NCBI RefSeq assembly: GCF_964340395.1
Contig: NC_135555.1
Span: 1,231,001-1,295,000, forward strand
Source: Glandiceps talaboti
Taxonomy: Eukaryota > Hemichordata > Enteropneusta > Spengelidae
DNA length: 64,000 bases
Reading direction: 5' to 3'
Both the position numbers and the translations under genes were made by a program. The notes under the pieces are model-generated. The model did not search any database, had not been told where the DNA came from, and saw nothing but the letters and a program-made list of their open reading frames with translations. Of the stretch, positions 51,801-60,062 are shown piece by piece. Within the stretch, counting starts at the first letter, position 1. Every line of letters starts with the position of its first letter.

Positions 51801-54529
51801 GCTCCTCCACCAACTCCCCCCACTCCATCTGTGATAACACCATCAATACTGTTTCCTCTACCAATCATAGGTAAGGGCTAGTATTTTTGTGAAGTTCTGT
51901 AGGATGTTTGCTACAGTTTGCACATCATGGCAGTTACTGAGTGGAATTTTATAATAAATTCACATTCAAACACTTTAAAGGGCTATGTTTCAAACCATGG
52001 TCATCACATTAGTGTTATCTTATCAGTGGAGCCATGAAGAATACATTGGATCACTCTTTTGTTCTATCTCTGCCAAGCAACTGTTTTTCACACCTAAATT
52101 GTCATCCTAATGTGAAGTATGCTTTAAACTAATAAAGTATTAAGTTATCAATTAGATATGGTCTACAAGTCATCTCAATGTCTGTTTACTAGTTACTCTT
52201 AACTATGACATGGTCTACAAGTCATCTCAGAATGTCTGATTATTGATTACTATAATAACTATATTACATACGTGTGATGTTTCACATGTACTATCTTTTG
52301 TTGTCAGTTTGTTTAACTAGCCTGTACATCTATCTATAAAATAGACTTTGTGCAGCATCTCAATTCTGTTTAATTTTATAACAAATTCCCTTGATGCTGT
52401 TTCCATAGAAACAGCTACTGATGAAGGAGATGAAGATGGAAAGAACACTAATGTGAAGAAACCAGACCTGAATGAGGATGGTACTCCAGTGTTACCATGT
52501 TGGCCACCTAAAGCAGGAGGATATGGTACTCCAAGTAGAGGTAATCTACATCTATGTGTTCTTCTTTGACTGAAGTCATTACCATTATCAGCACTTGATG
52601 AAAGTAGCAACTGCACTTAAACTTGATAATGATGTTTAGATAACTTAGAATGGGATGGTTTTCATATTCATTGAAATATCTGCCTACTACAACCAGTTGT
52701 TACATAGCTCACTGCTTGTTTATTTGTAGGAGGGAAAACAAATCTACAGGAAGCTGAGGATGCCAGTTTAAAGATGTGGCCACCTCCTGCACCAATAGAA
52801 GAACAGAAGTCAAAAAGTGAGACTCCTTATCCTAGAGAAAATACAGGTCCAGTCACCAGGAGAGAGCCAGATGATACAGCTGACAGCCATGGTAAGCTTA
52901 TGATGCATAGTCTGTCTGTCAGCCTGTTATTATTGTTATTGACTATCAATGTCTGTCTGTCTGTCATTATTGTTATTGACCACCAATGTCTGTCTGTCTG
53001 TTATTATTGTTATTGACTATCAATGTCTGTCTGTCTGTTATTATTGTTATTGACCACCAATGTCTGTCTGTCTGTCTGTTATTATTGTTATTGACTATCA
53101 ATGTCTGTCTGTCTGTTATTATTGTTATTGACCACCAATGTCTGTCTATCTGTTATTATTGTTATTGACTATCAAGACTGGAAATGAAATAAAATTAAAA
53201 TGTGAACTGTTTCATAAGATATAATTCAATCATTGTACAAATTATGTAAATATTCTAATAGTAATAGGGATCAGAAATACACAATATGTACTCTATACTC
53301 TGGAATTTAGGTTTTTAAAGTTTAAAAGAAAATAGTCCATATTTGGTAAAATTAGGGACAGTTGATATACACTTGCTTGATACATCAACAGTGTTTGTGC
53401 ACATTTGAGTCCATTCCCACCAAAGAAACCAAGTGAACAATATAATTATACATTATGTTAGCATCACATGATGGGATGGAGGTTGAGAGATTGGGGTGTA
53501 CGTTGTCAAATATAAAGAAAGGTTTCAGTGCTTTAGATGACCACATGTTCAGGTATGTGTGTAACATTATCTACATATCTTGTAGGTGTAACTACGGAGA
53601 GAGTCCAAGACCACCGAGGTGATCAGTTAAACTCAGATGGAAAGGCTGAAACTGTTAAATCACAACCAAGGAATGATGAATCTAGACGGCAACACAATAT
53701 GTCAGATACTCACAGACAGGATGAACCAAGACATCAACACAGTACATCAGATACTCATGGAGAAAGATCAGAATTACTAGATTCTAAAGACTCTCAGAAC
53801 AAAGATGAGAACCAGAGAGGAAAGAGGGATGAGTTACCTGCTAACCACAGACATGAAGGTAGAGAAGGGACTGAGTTTCCTAGCAACCAAGAAAATGAGG
53901 ACGCTCGGCAACCACAAGAGAGTGGGTCATCTGAGAAAGACAGACACCATTTCAGTGGAAATCATTCAATGAGAAGTCCAAGGAAGAGATTTTTTGATTT
54001 CTCTCAACCATTATGGAAGAGTAAAGACTTAGATGAGGCATTGGAAGACCTTGGTAGTGGAGAGGTCTTGATGAAACAACTCCCTCAAGGAGTCACCATC
54101 GATGACTTCGAAAGTGATGGTGACATAGAGATAGGCAAATGGGGTGAAGCATTGGTGTATAATTTCCTGCTACAACAGAAAGAAGACCTTGATAGTGAGA
54201 AATGTAGTGTTCAAATTAACTGGGTGAATCAAGAACAGGAGTCTGGTCAACCTTATGATATAGAGATCCAAGTGCAGATGACAGACGAAGGCAGTGATGA
54301 TGTGATCGAATATAGTATTTACATTGAAGTAAAAAGTACTAAATCTAAGGAGAAGAAGTACTTTGAAATTTCGTCCAAGGAGGTGGCATTTGCAGAGAAA
54401 ATGAAAGAGCAATTCTACTTGTATCGTGTCTATAATGCAGGCAATGCAGATAGAGTCAAACTTTGTCGTATTCAAAATTTAGCTGAGAAATTAGATGTCA
54501 AAACAGTGCGACTCTGTATGTTTGTTTAG
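25551..54529 (+). CDS. Giant LOTUS / GHKL-ATPase / DUF3883 protein (NO VEIN-like), 26 exons
   Basis: Exons: 25551-28814, 29314-29782, 30080-30246, 30700-30831, 31355-31539, 37061-37275, 37700-38067, 39116-39319, 39943-40144, 40758-41375, 41692-41878, 42636-42780, 43048-43167, 43576-43744, 44215-44327, 44704-44863, 45499-45723, 46117-46350, 46728-46909, 47452-47653, 48905-49056, 49320-50631, 51223-51870, 52409-52540, 52730-52891, 53586-54529. Every junction is GT-AG, every phase agrees and the sum is 10,911 bases, or 3,636 residues plus stop, which argues for one gene rather than neighbours. Order: Lys/Glu/Gln-rich tail, three LOTUS domains, NO VEIN-like middle, GHKL ATPase, long helical region, acidic/proline-rich linker, DUF3883. 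Start GAAATGG is used although an out-of-frame ATG in weak context lies 5 bases upstream. NO VEIN was named in plants; the animal relatives' function is not known to me. A role in RNA- or nucleic-acid-directed ATPase/nuclease action is inference from domains. Confidence 0.88.
26281..27230 (+). other. Three LOTUS / OST-HTH domains
   Basis: Residues about 244-322, 393-470 and 487-560 each show the LOTUS winged-helix pattern: an opening LxxELxELL helix, then a YxxxYxKxLxxxxYG segment, then an hxxLF/hxxhF helix. Examples: KSKLQDELIELFCQYDGY and FGVSSVRELMSLF; SQLRDELVKILQFYEHG and RRYGFGNLEDVF; LKREMIELLYKHHPKGF and VKDYGLSNKDDLIFLF. In known proteins (Oskar, TDRD5/7, MARF1) LOTUS domains bind RNA or the helicase Vasa. 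Residues about 1245-1305, in exons 29314-29782, 30080-30246 and 30700-30831, may be a further, diverged winged helix. Confidence 0.8.
31018..31063. repeat. (AC)n microsatellite
   Basis: About 22 AC units with one AT break, in intron 4 of the giant gene. Confidence 0.95.
31523..36850 (+). repeat. 5.3-kb minisatellite, 35-bp unit, about 150 copies, each with a splice donor
   Basis: Begins inside exon 31355-31539 and fills almost all of intron 5. The unit runs GTATGTTGAATGCAGTCTTT then CTGTGCTAATAACAG, so each junction recreates AACAG|GTATGT, the true donor of the exon. Main unit classes differ at CAGTCTTTCT, CAGTTTTTCT and CAATCTGTGTG; minor ones have CACAG, AATAG, GTAGT or TTGTATG. About 32240-34400 holds two ~1.12-kb higher-order blocks (offset 1119 bp) with nearly the same order of unit classes. 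35 is not a multiple of 3, so use of a later donor would shift the frame. Confidence 0.95.
39661..39917. repeat. ~257-bp element with ~20-bp inverted ends (MITE-like)
   Basis: Left end CAAATAGGGAACTTGCAAAC (39661-39680) is matched, inverted, by TTGCAAATTCCCTATTGA (about 39900-39917), with two or three mismatches. The right end stops about 25 bases before the acceptor of exon 39943-40144. No clear target-site duplication was found. Confidence 0.5.
40577..40685. repeat. (TGG)n followed by (TG)n microsatellite just upstream of an acceptor
   Basis: About 25 TGG triplets, then TG/TGTC units. It ends about 70 bases before the acceptor of exon 40758-41375. The poly-Gly, poly-Val and poly-Trp frames here are intronic artefacts. 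Confidence 0.95.
40758..42780 (+). other. GHKL (Hsp90-like) ATPase domain of the giant protein
   Basis: Residues about 1860-2040, spread over exons 40758-41375, 41692-41878 and 42636-42780. N-box ELVQNADDN (E1878, N1882), G1 box CDVGKSTKG (D1927, G1929), then YIGQKGIGFKSVFRITD with the glycine-rich G2 loop (G1942-G1947). This wording is that of the NO VEIN/sacsin branch of GHKL ATPases, and all ATP-binding residues I can check are present. The residues just before it (1736-1840) are very acidic, with a repeated EEVDEGEVQEE. Confidence 0.85.
42330..42640 (+). repeat. ~78-bp degenerate repeat copying the exon 12 acceptor
   Basis: Before the true acceptor and exon start (TACAG|GTGGAAGACCAAGA at 42631) lie decayed copies: GGACAG|ACGGAAGAACAAA near 42338 and GTACAG|TTGGAAGATCAAA near 42418, each followed by CATCTGTTTCA and CAGCTTG words. 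A further copy has lost the junction. Confidence 0.7.
43181..43390 (+). repeat. Dispersed repeat, copy 2
   Basis: Shares, in order, ATGCAAATGAGTGCA, TCATTCCTTG, ATACTCAGGGGGTTTGCA and CAGTGTTTTCAGCA with the element at 16782-17087. It lies 14 bases after the donor of exon 43048-43167. Confidence 0.5.
43681..43917 (+). repeat. Tandem duplication of the end of exon 43576-43744 with its donor
   Basis: The last ~64 bases of the exon plus ~45 intron bases (from GCACAACAGAAAGT) recur from 43808 with about 85-90% identity. The true donor CCAAG|GTAGGC reads CTAAG|TTAGGC in the copy, so the copied donor is dead. The copy is intronic. Confidence 0.85.
45050..45292. repeat. 48-bp minisatellite, five copies, in intron 16
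   Basis: Unit words: GACCAGGTGTCATGTTCCAT, TAACCAATGAGTGCAAAGCT. 48 bases is 16 codons, so it stays open on both strands; those frames are not genes. A weaker copy follows the pseudo-exon at about 45400-45440. Confidence 0.9.
45338..45410 (+). pseudogene. Vestigial duplicate of the start of exon 17
   Basis: TTTTTTTGTCCAG|ACCACCATGAATTG copies the tract, acceptor and first ~60 bases of exon 45499-45723. It reads DHHELKLPSVLAMTRDPLLA against DHYEWKLPSELAVTRDPLLR, then goes into unrelated sequence with a donor-like CAG|GTGTAA. Inclusion through that donor would break the phase into the next exon, so it is more likely a relic than a cassette exon. Confidence 0.75.
45724..46116 (+). repeat. Intron 17, made of copies of both flanking exon ends
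   Basis: 45731-45786 copies the end of exon 45499-45723 (ACATGTTAGGAG, TACAAACACTGTCAGTCAAA, GCTATCACTTCACAAACTG) with an internal deletion. 45800-46116 has four to five units of TGATTTCAG|AGAACACTTTATCTG, CTTGTTGCCAAGTGGTTGCC, each a copy of the acceptor and first ~50 bases of exon 46117-46350. Almost nothing in the intron is unrelated to its exons. Confidence 0.85.
46345..46545 (+). repeat. ~36-bp repeat at the exon 18 donor, five copies
   Basis: Donor context AAAGTAAGTCATTGTACTG is followed by units CTAAGTCATTGTACTGGGTT, TAAAGTTGAACATAGA. In the copies the donor GTAAGT reads CTAAGT, so only the first is a usable donor. Confidence 0.85.
47880..48553. repeat. 29-bp minisatellite, ~23 copies, in intron 20
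   Basis: Unit GAGACAATGCTGAGATCTGA, TTACTTTCT. A shorter variant (GAGATGCTGAGGTCATTACC) recurs every few units, giving some higher-order pattern. Confidence 0.92.
48854..48888. repeat. (TA)n microsatellite next to the exon 21 acceptor
   Basis: About 17 TA dinucleotides ending 16 bases before the acceptor TTTTTGTTTGACAG of exon 48905-49056. Confidence 0.95.
51143..51212. repeat. 23-bp repeat, three copies, in intron 22
   Basis: Unit CCAATGACCTCTGAACTTAA, ACT, just before the acceptor of exon 51223-51870. Confidence 0.85.
52905..53175. repeat. ~35-40-bp minisatellite with TCTG runs, in intron 25
   Basis: About seven units of TTATTATTGTTATTGACTAT, CAATGTCTGTCTGTCTG, alternating GACTATCAA and GACCACCAA. 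Confidence 0.85.
54125..54526 (+). other. DUF3883 (NO VEIN C-terminal) domain with nuclease-type motif
   Basis: Residues about 3504-3636 in the last exon. GKWGEALVYNFL (E3510), QPYDIEIQ (D3547) and YIEVKSTKS (E3570, K3572) give the E...D...ExK order of restriction-endonuclease-fold enzymes, with all four residues present. DUF3883 ends plant NO VEIN and, as I recall, also occurs in bacterial defence-type proteins. Whether this copy cuts nucleic acid is inference. Confidence 0.8.
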
Positions 54530-54656
54530 TTGTGTTATGTCTGACAGGATGTTCTAGTGTTAAGACATTGAAGAATTTTGAAGTAATGATGGACCAAATC
54601 AGTGTAAAGATGAGAAGAATACCATGTTTGATGTGAAATAATCATTCCAATAGACA

Positions 54657-54699
54657 GCGCCCTCTGTCATATTTGACTTTCAAAAAAACAGCGCCCTCT
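54657..54699 (-). promoter_or_regulatory. Two CTCF-like half sites, GCGCCCTCT
   Basis: CAGCGCCCTCTGTCA and CAGCGCCCTCTATCA, 34 bases apart, carry the strong half of the CTCF core in reverse orientation. They lie about 130 bases after the giant gene's stop codon. Motif evidence only. Confidence 0.3.
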
Positions 54700-54893
54700 A
54701 TCAAGTGTTGACAATCTTTCAAAATCAATGTCACAATTTTAAAAGAGAGTGACTGGGGATCGGTCAAAGATTGTAATCATCATCTAGAACAGGGGCTCTT
54801 AAAAACTTTCTAATTCTAAGATTCAAGATGTAGAATTTCATCAACATTATTTACCATTACTAGTACATTCCATATATCAGCCAACACCAGAGG

Positions 54894-54905
54894 GCAGTGT
54901 TTATT
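54894..54905 (+). promoter_or_regulatory. CTCF-like site, one mismatch, forward
   Basis: ACACCAGAGGGC differs from the core CCASYAGRKGGC only at the first base; it points opposite to the pair at 54657-54699. Confidence 0.35.
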
Positions 54906-55738
54906 GAAAAGGTACATACAAGACTAAATATTGAAATAGATGGACACAGAAAAGAAAGCTATAAAGTCTAATCAAGAATTCATAGTGTTTTAAGTATTTT
55001 CATGCACTACTTTATATGTTACAGTAAATATGTACATGAATTATGACCATAATTACAATAACGAGGTGTTGTTTTTTATAAAGTATATACAATACATACA
55101 TGTAGTCTCCCAAACATCCTTATGGAATGGAATTATTTACAGTGGAGCAGCTATTTATGGTCACATGTTTTAACAAAATCATACATTTAACTTTTTATAT
55201 CTTTGATATTATAACCTAGAGTATGTATTCAGTATTATCAGAAAGTGTGTTTTTTATGTCTATCAGAAAGTGTTTTTTATTAAGTTATTCAGGTTTATTA
55301 GAGTTTAGAATTCTCTGTACATGTAACGACATTTTACCACATGTTAGAGTGACAAAATATAAGATCAACATATTCTCACACATGCCTATAATAATACATG
55401 TGTAGTGTGTTGAACTAGTCTAGCTGCTAGACCCCTTGGGCTATTCTGCGTCACTCTGAAAGCTACTGAAAGTCACCACCATGGGTGCTAGCCGAGACAG
55501 AGGTACTCGGTACCATTCAGCAACCCTTAAAGCATAGCTCCAAGGTCTTACTACAAGACTATTTGTTATTTTTATGACATACCTAGGTGGTAAAATTGTA
55601 TTACAGGTAATAACAAGAATTGTGATTTTTAGGAACACAGACCATAAGTTCAGATTACCTGTAGAATCCTACTGACATGTAAAAAGACGTAGTCTTTTTT
55701 TTAATTTTTGTTAAAGGGGCATGTTCATGTTTTTTTCA

Positions 55739-55769
55739 ATTTTTTTTTTTTTTTTTTTTTGGGGGGGGG
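55739..55769. repeat. T run followed by G run
   Basis: More than 20 T followed by about nine G; may also be an assembly-prone site. Confidence 0.8.
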
Positions 55770-56063
55770 ATATTTGCTGTATATTAGGTACTCTTAGTGT
55801 TCTACTTATTGAAGCATACTTACACATAATAATCATATACAATGGATAGAACTCAAACCTTGTTTTGACACGGGGTGTGTACTTCTACATTAAACTGAGT
55901 GCACCTGAAAGACTTTTTATAAAATTCACACACGTTTCAATCTTGAGTCATCACTACTAGTGTTATCTTAAGTGAACCAACTCTACCTGTATTCAGTCTG
56001 TGTATTTTATAAACATTTTTTGGTGCTCTGTCATCTGTAATACATTTAAGATTATTTTAATCT

Positions 56064-56100
56064 TGTTTGTTTGTTTGTTTGTTTGTTTGTTTGTTTGTGT

Positions 56101-56146
<46 letters not shown>
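56064..56146. repeat. (TTTG)n followed by (TTG)n
   Basis: About eight TTTG units then 15 TTG triplets, giving spurious poly-Val, poly-Cys and poly-Gln frames. Confidence 0.95.
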
Positions 56147-56290
56147 AACATTGTTTCCATGGTGTTTTGTATACCCTTATGAGGACCACATTGGAAATAA
56201 GTGTTTTTTAAAATACTTTTATGTGTTATCCTCGGTGATTTTTTATCTTTGTATTTTGATATGTACTTGTATAAATTTTTACCCAAATAA

Positions 56291-56317
56291 AATCAATCAA
56301 TCAATCAATCAATCAAT
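56291..56317. repeat. (AATC)n microsatellite
   Basis: About seven AATC units directly after an AATAAA. Confidence 0.9.
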
Positions 56318-56613
56318 ACCTATACAAACAACTGTATATCACACATTAAAGACAAAAGACAGTAGACAAAGATTGATGTGAAAGTCATATATATATATGA
56401 TAGTAATAACTGAATTGTATTGATCTCATTTTGGTGACAATATGAAAGTTTGTACTTTGGGGTATAAAACACTTTATTCTTATTTTCTTAGCTACCAATG
56501 TAATCATGGATTTTATGAAAATTCTAGACATGTCTCTTTTAATCTGTAACATTCCACAATGATGAAAAATAAAGAGTTACTCTCCCATAAATGGAGGTTA
56601 TGCTATGTTATTA

Positions 56614-56655
56614 TCTATACCTATACCTATACCTATACCTACACCTATACCTATA
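56614..56655. repeat. (CTATAC)n microsatellite
   Basis: Seven hexamers, one with a T-to-C change. Confidence 0.9.
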
Positions 56656-59026
56656 GAAAATATGAACTTTTGAGTAGATTATAGATAAATTAGGATAAAT
56701 ATAAGAATAATTCTTAGAAATATAAATGGAAAATCCCATACTTTCTTTATACTTTGAACCCGAACGCAATTAAAATAGTTTCCATAGTCTGGTTATATGT
56801 TGAATACATAAGTAAATAAAAAAGTGTTTCCAATAACCCCCACCCCCCACCCCCCTTCACATTTTTCGCATTTAAAAATTTACTTTTATTTCTGTGCACA
56901 TCTTCATGCCTTGCTGCTGATCTGTGATCACTTTTTTTTTTAAATCGTATTCCAGAGAGAACCAGGTCCTATACAGTACATAACGTGTTCGTCTACTTTA
57001 ACTTATAATTGTCTTCATTTACTTTTTTTACACCTCATCAAACTCTCATGGAAGTATTGTGACCGACGAGTATCTTATTATATATGGCCTTTTTTTTATT
57101 TAAAGTAAATTAAATGAAATTCTGACCTACAAACCCTATTTTCTGAAGTCATGCTATCGGAACAAACAGTTTTTTAATTTTGCCTGAAAGATAGAATTTA
57201 TATTACCTTCATACAAAGTGTTCAAACGAATAAAAGACTGGTTGAAAAATATACAATCCAATAATTGTTCTAAAACACAATATAGAGGTTACTGCCGTCC
57301 ATAACTGAGGTACCTGTTGCTCCCAACAATTCTTCCAACAGCGATGGTGGTGTAAGTTTTTGGCAAAAGGAAAGACTTGGATCAAAGGTCATATCCTAGA
57401 GTAGAACCGAAACACTCCCTTGAAATTAAAGATTTTACCATATGTTTTTGAGTAGGGCATCGAACTTAACGACTTAAGGAAAGAAATAATTGTAAAGTCA
57501 TTGTTTCATTCCATATCGGAGGTTTTTGATACTCTCAGCCAGAAACTCTTAGTCAATTTCATTCAACTTAAATATATGACTACGGCTATAGTTCCTTTAC
57601 CCATACTGTTATTTCCCTCGTACATTGTCCTTTTTTGTGTGTTTTGGGGGAGTTTTTGTGTTTATGAGAATGGTATCTTTATACGAAAATCAGTTTGTCT
57701 CTGGATAGAATTAAATTATATCTTAGCAAAACCTAACAATATATAGTATCTTTATTTCTTCATCGCCAATCACTGGACCGTTCTTGTCATGTACATTGAA
57801 AGGTGTCTATTTCATTATCAAATATAAGTTATTATAATTTAAATGTTAAATTCCAGATTTGATTCCGCTCGATTTAAAACCGATTGTTTTATTTTTGATC
57901 TGACAATCTCCTAGTTCAAGTTCTCGTGTGAAGCAACAAAATGAGTATATATATGCCATGTGAAAATGTGTAAGTTATAAGTTAAACGTGTAATTATATG
58001 AAATGAACATTTTTCTGTGGTTTTGGGGATGAATTCCTTATATGTACCCAATACTTAGTCAGGATAGGGAATAACAGTCAAATAATAGGAATGAAGGAAG
58101 TATCCCGACTTCCTGGAAGTTGAACCGTGCCCTCGATTGAGCTCAGAGTTGTCACCCAGGGTGCCGAGAAACAAGGTCATGTCGAAAGGTCATTGTGCAT
58201 GGTGACACATCATGAACCATCGAACTAAACACATGTCACTGTGTGAAACAGTAGAACGATTGGACCAGGGCAACAATGTGTGTGAATTTACCCGAGGTGT
58301 CGGTTATTATATACTTGTTATATCAACATATACAAACCTTTGCTGATTTTAGATTTACATTTGTTCTCCCAATGGAACCTGTTGCAAGATTACGTACAGA
58401 GAAAAATATATAAAAAGGACAAAACTAGGACAGAAAGTTACAGAGGCACAGTGTACTTTTAAAAGATACCCAATTATATTTGAAATATTATTATGATCTA
58501 TAAGGATCTACATACAGATTGATTAATACGATAATCTTTCATTTTTAATTATTTATAATTTTGATGTGTGTGTTGGGGGGGGGGGGGCTCCGTAATCGGC
58601 CATGAAGTTCGTATAAGTATAAAACACAACTCTGAACCTATTTTGTTCTTCATTTTCATTGATTATTATCGACAATATCTAAGTACAAGTTGGACTGAAA
58701 CACGATTAATAATCAAAATATTCAACCTTCCATATAGTTTGTCATGAATCAAAAAGGCAAAGCTAAGATTTCATTGTATCAATAATATACGTAAAATAAA
58801 TGTAACGTGATCAAAACACCACATCACTATAAAACCACTCATAATTTTCCGTTATACTATTAAAGACAAACTCTGCACGTCATGAAACTGTGTGAACGAC
58901 TGTCTTAGCAATACAGTGTCAAGACCATTATTGAGACATTTTTCTCATGGCAAAACAATATCAGAACAGTTATTACATAATGGAAACAAATGATATGTTG
59001 TATTAAGCCCACATATAGCCCATTAT

Positions 59027-59096
59027 CAATCTAATTAAAATCCGATGTAGATGTCGAACGATTAGCCGACATCTACATCGGATTTTAATCAGATTG
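59027..59096. mobile_element. 70-bp palindrome flanked by a 10-bp direct repeat
   Basis: Arms 59027-59056 and 59067-59096 (30 bases, one mismatch; ends CAATCT and AGATTG; core CCGATGTAGATGTCG) around a 10-base loop. AGCCCATTAT flanks it perfectly at 59017-59026 and 59097-59106. A target-site duplication of 9-10 bp is typical of Mutator-like elements; the unit is too short to hold any gene, so it would be a minimal non-autonomous relative. Confidence 0.6.
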
Positions 59097-59341
59097 AGCC
59101 CATTATGTACATGATTGCTGTCATGAAATACGTTTGATTTTCCAAGTAAAAGTAGACTTAAGCCAAACTGTTACGTGTTACCTTTGGTGAAAAGAATATT
59201 ATGACGGTTACCTGACCATTACGATTATCTATTTGGAGAGTTAATAAGTATCTCAAACAATGTTATTATTTATTTTATGATTTAACCGGGTATGATTCTA
59301 CTATTTAATGGGGTTACCGAAGTCAATTTTTACCAAGGAGT

Positions 59342-59388
59342 GTTTGGTTTGGTTTGGTTTGGTTTGGTTTGGTTTGGTTTGGTTTGGC
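59342..59388. repeat. (GGTTT)n microsatellite
   Basis: About nine perfect pentamers. Confidence 0.95.
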
Positions 59389-59792
59389 TTTAATAGTACA
59401 ATATGACTTCTTAGCTGGAATAGTTAACAATTACAGTAGTTTTAGATGACCTGTGTGATGTGATTGCGAATGATCCACAACCATTATAACCAGCATAATA
59501 GTGTATAACAATTGTCACTACTTTCACATGCAACCACTGTTGTTTTTAGTCGTACTTTGTTTGCAGCAAGATCTGTGTTAGTATAATCTGATTAAAAATT
59601 GGCACCGACCCTAGTGTGTCTCCTTGGTGGTTATGATGACAATGTGGTTTCGGTTGAATTGCGATACTGTTATTTCACGGCTACAGACTAAACAAGTTGA
59701 TGAACTCTGGCATTATATCACTCTGGGTTGTAATTCAATGAAATTAATCCTAATAAAAACATAAGATTGTATTTCATCGAAGCATTTCATCC

Positions 59793-60062
59793 CACAGGCA
59801 TTTGTTTTCCGAGTTATGTCTCAGACTGTTTCTATCAGAATATAATAAAATGTCGATGATATCGTTAATATTGTCGTATTTAGCCAACTATATATGTGTC
59901 TCCTTTCGCGGTGAGTGAACCTGCGCGATCACAGGAACAAGTGTAATTTTACTCCTTTCATATATAGTTGGCCAAATACGTCTATATTAACGATATTATC
60001 GACATTTTATTGTATTCTGATAGATACAGTCTGAGACATAACTCGGGAAACAAATGCCTGTG
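59793..60062. mobile_element. 270-bp non-autonomous inverted-repeat element with 8-bp TSD
   Basis: Arms of 104 bases (59793-59896 and 59959-60062), over 90% identical, begin CACAGGCATTTG and end CAAATGCCTGTG, around a 62-base centre. TTTCATCC flanks it perfectly at 59785-59792 and 60063-60070. An 8-bp target-site duplication points to hAT, with P or Merlin as alternatives. No transposase is present, so it is a MITE/foldback element moved in trans. Confidence 0.8.

Noticed and set aside
25551-54529. Two neighbouring genes (a LOTUS protein and a NO VEIN-like protein)
   Set aside because: All 25 junctions agree in phase from the LOTUS exon to the stop at 54529, and no internal stop with a poly(A) signal or new start was apparent; transcript data would settle it.
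57501-57746. 81-codon hydrophobic frame
   Set aside because: No homologue recognised, no splice or promoter context, AT-rich composition; could be chance.
58090-58260. tRNA-like stretch
   Set aside because: Some paired words but no A and B boxes at the right distance and no cloverleaf.
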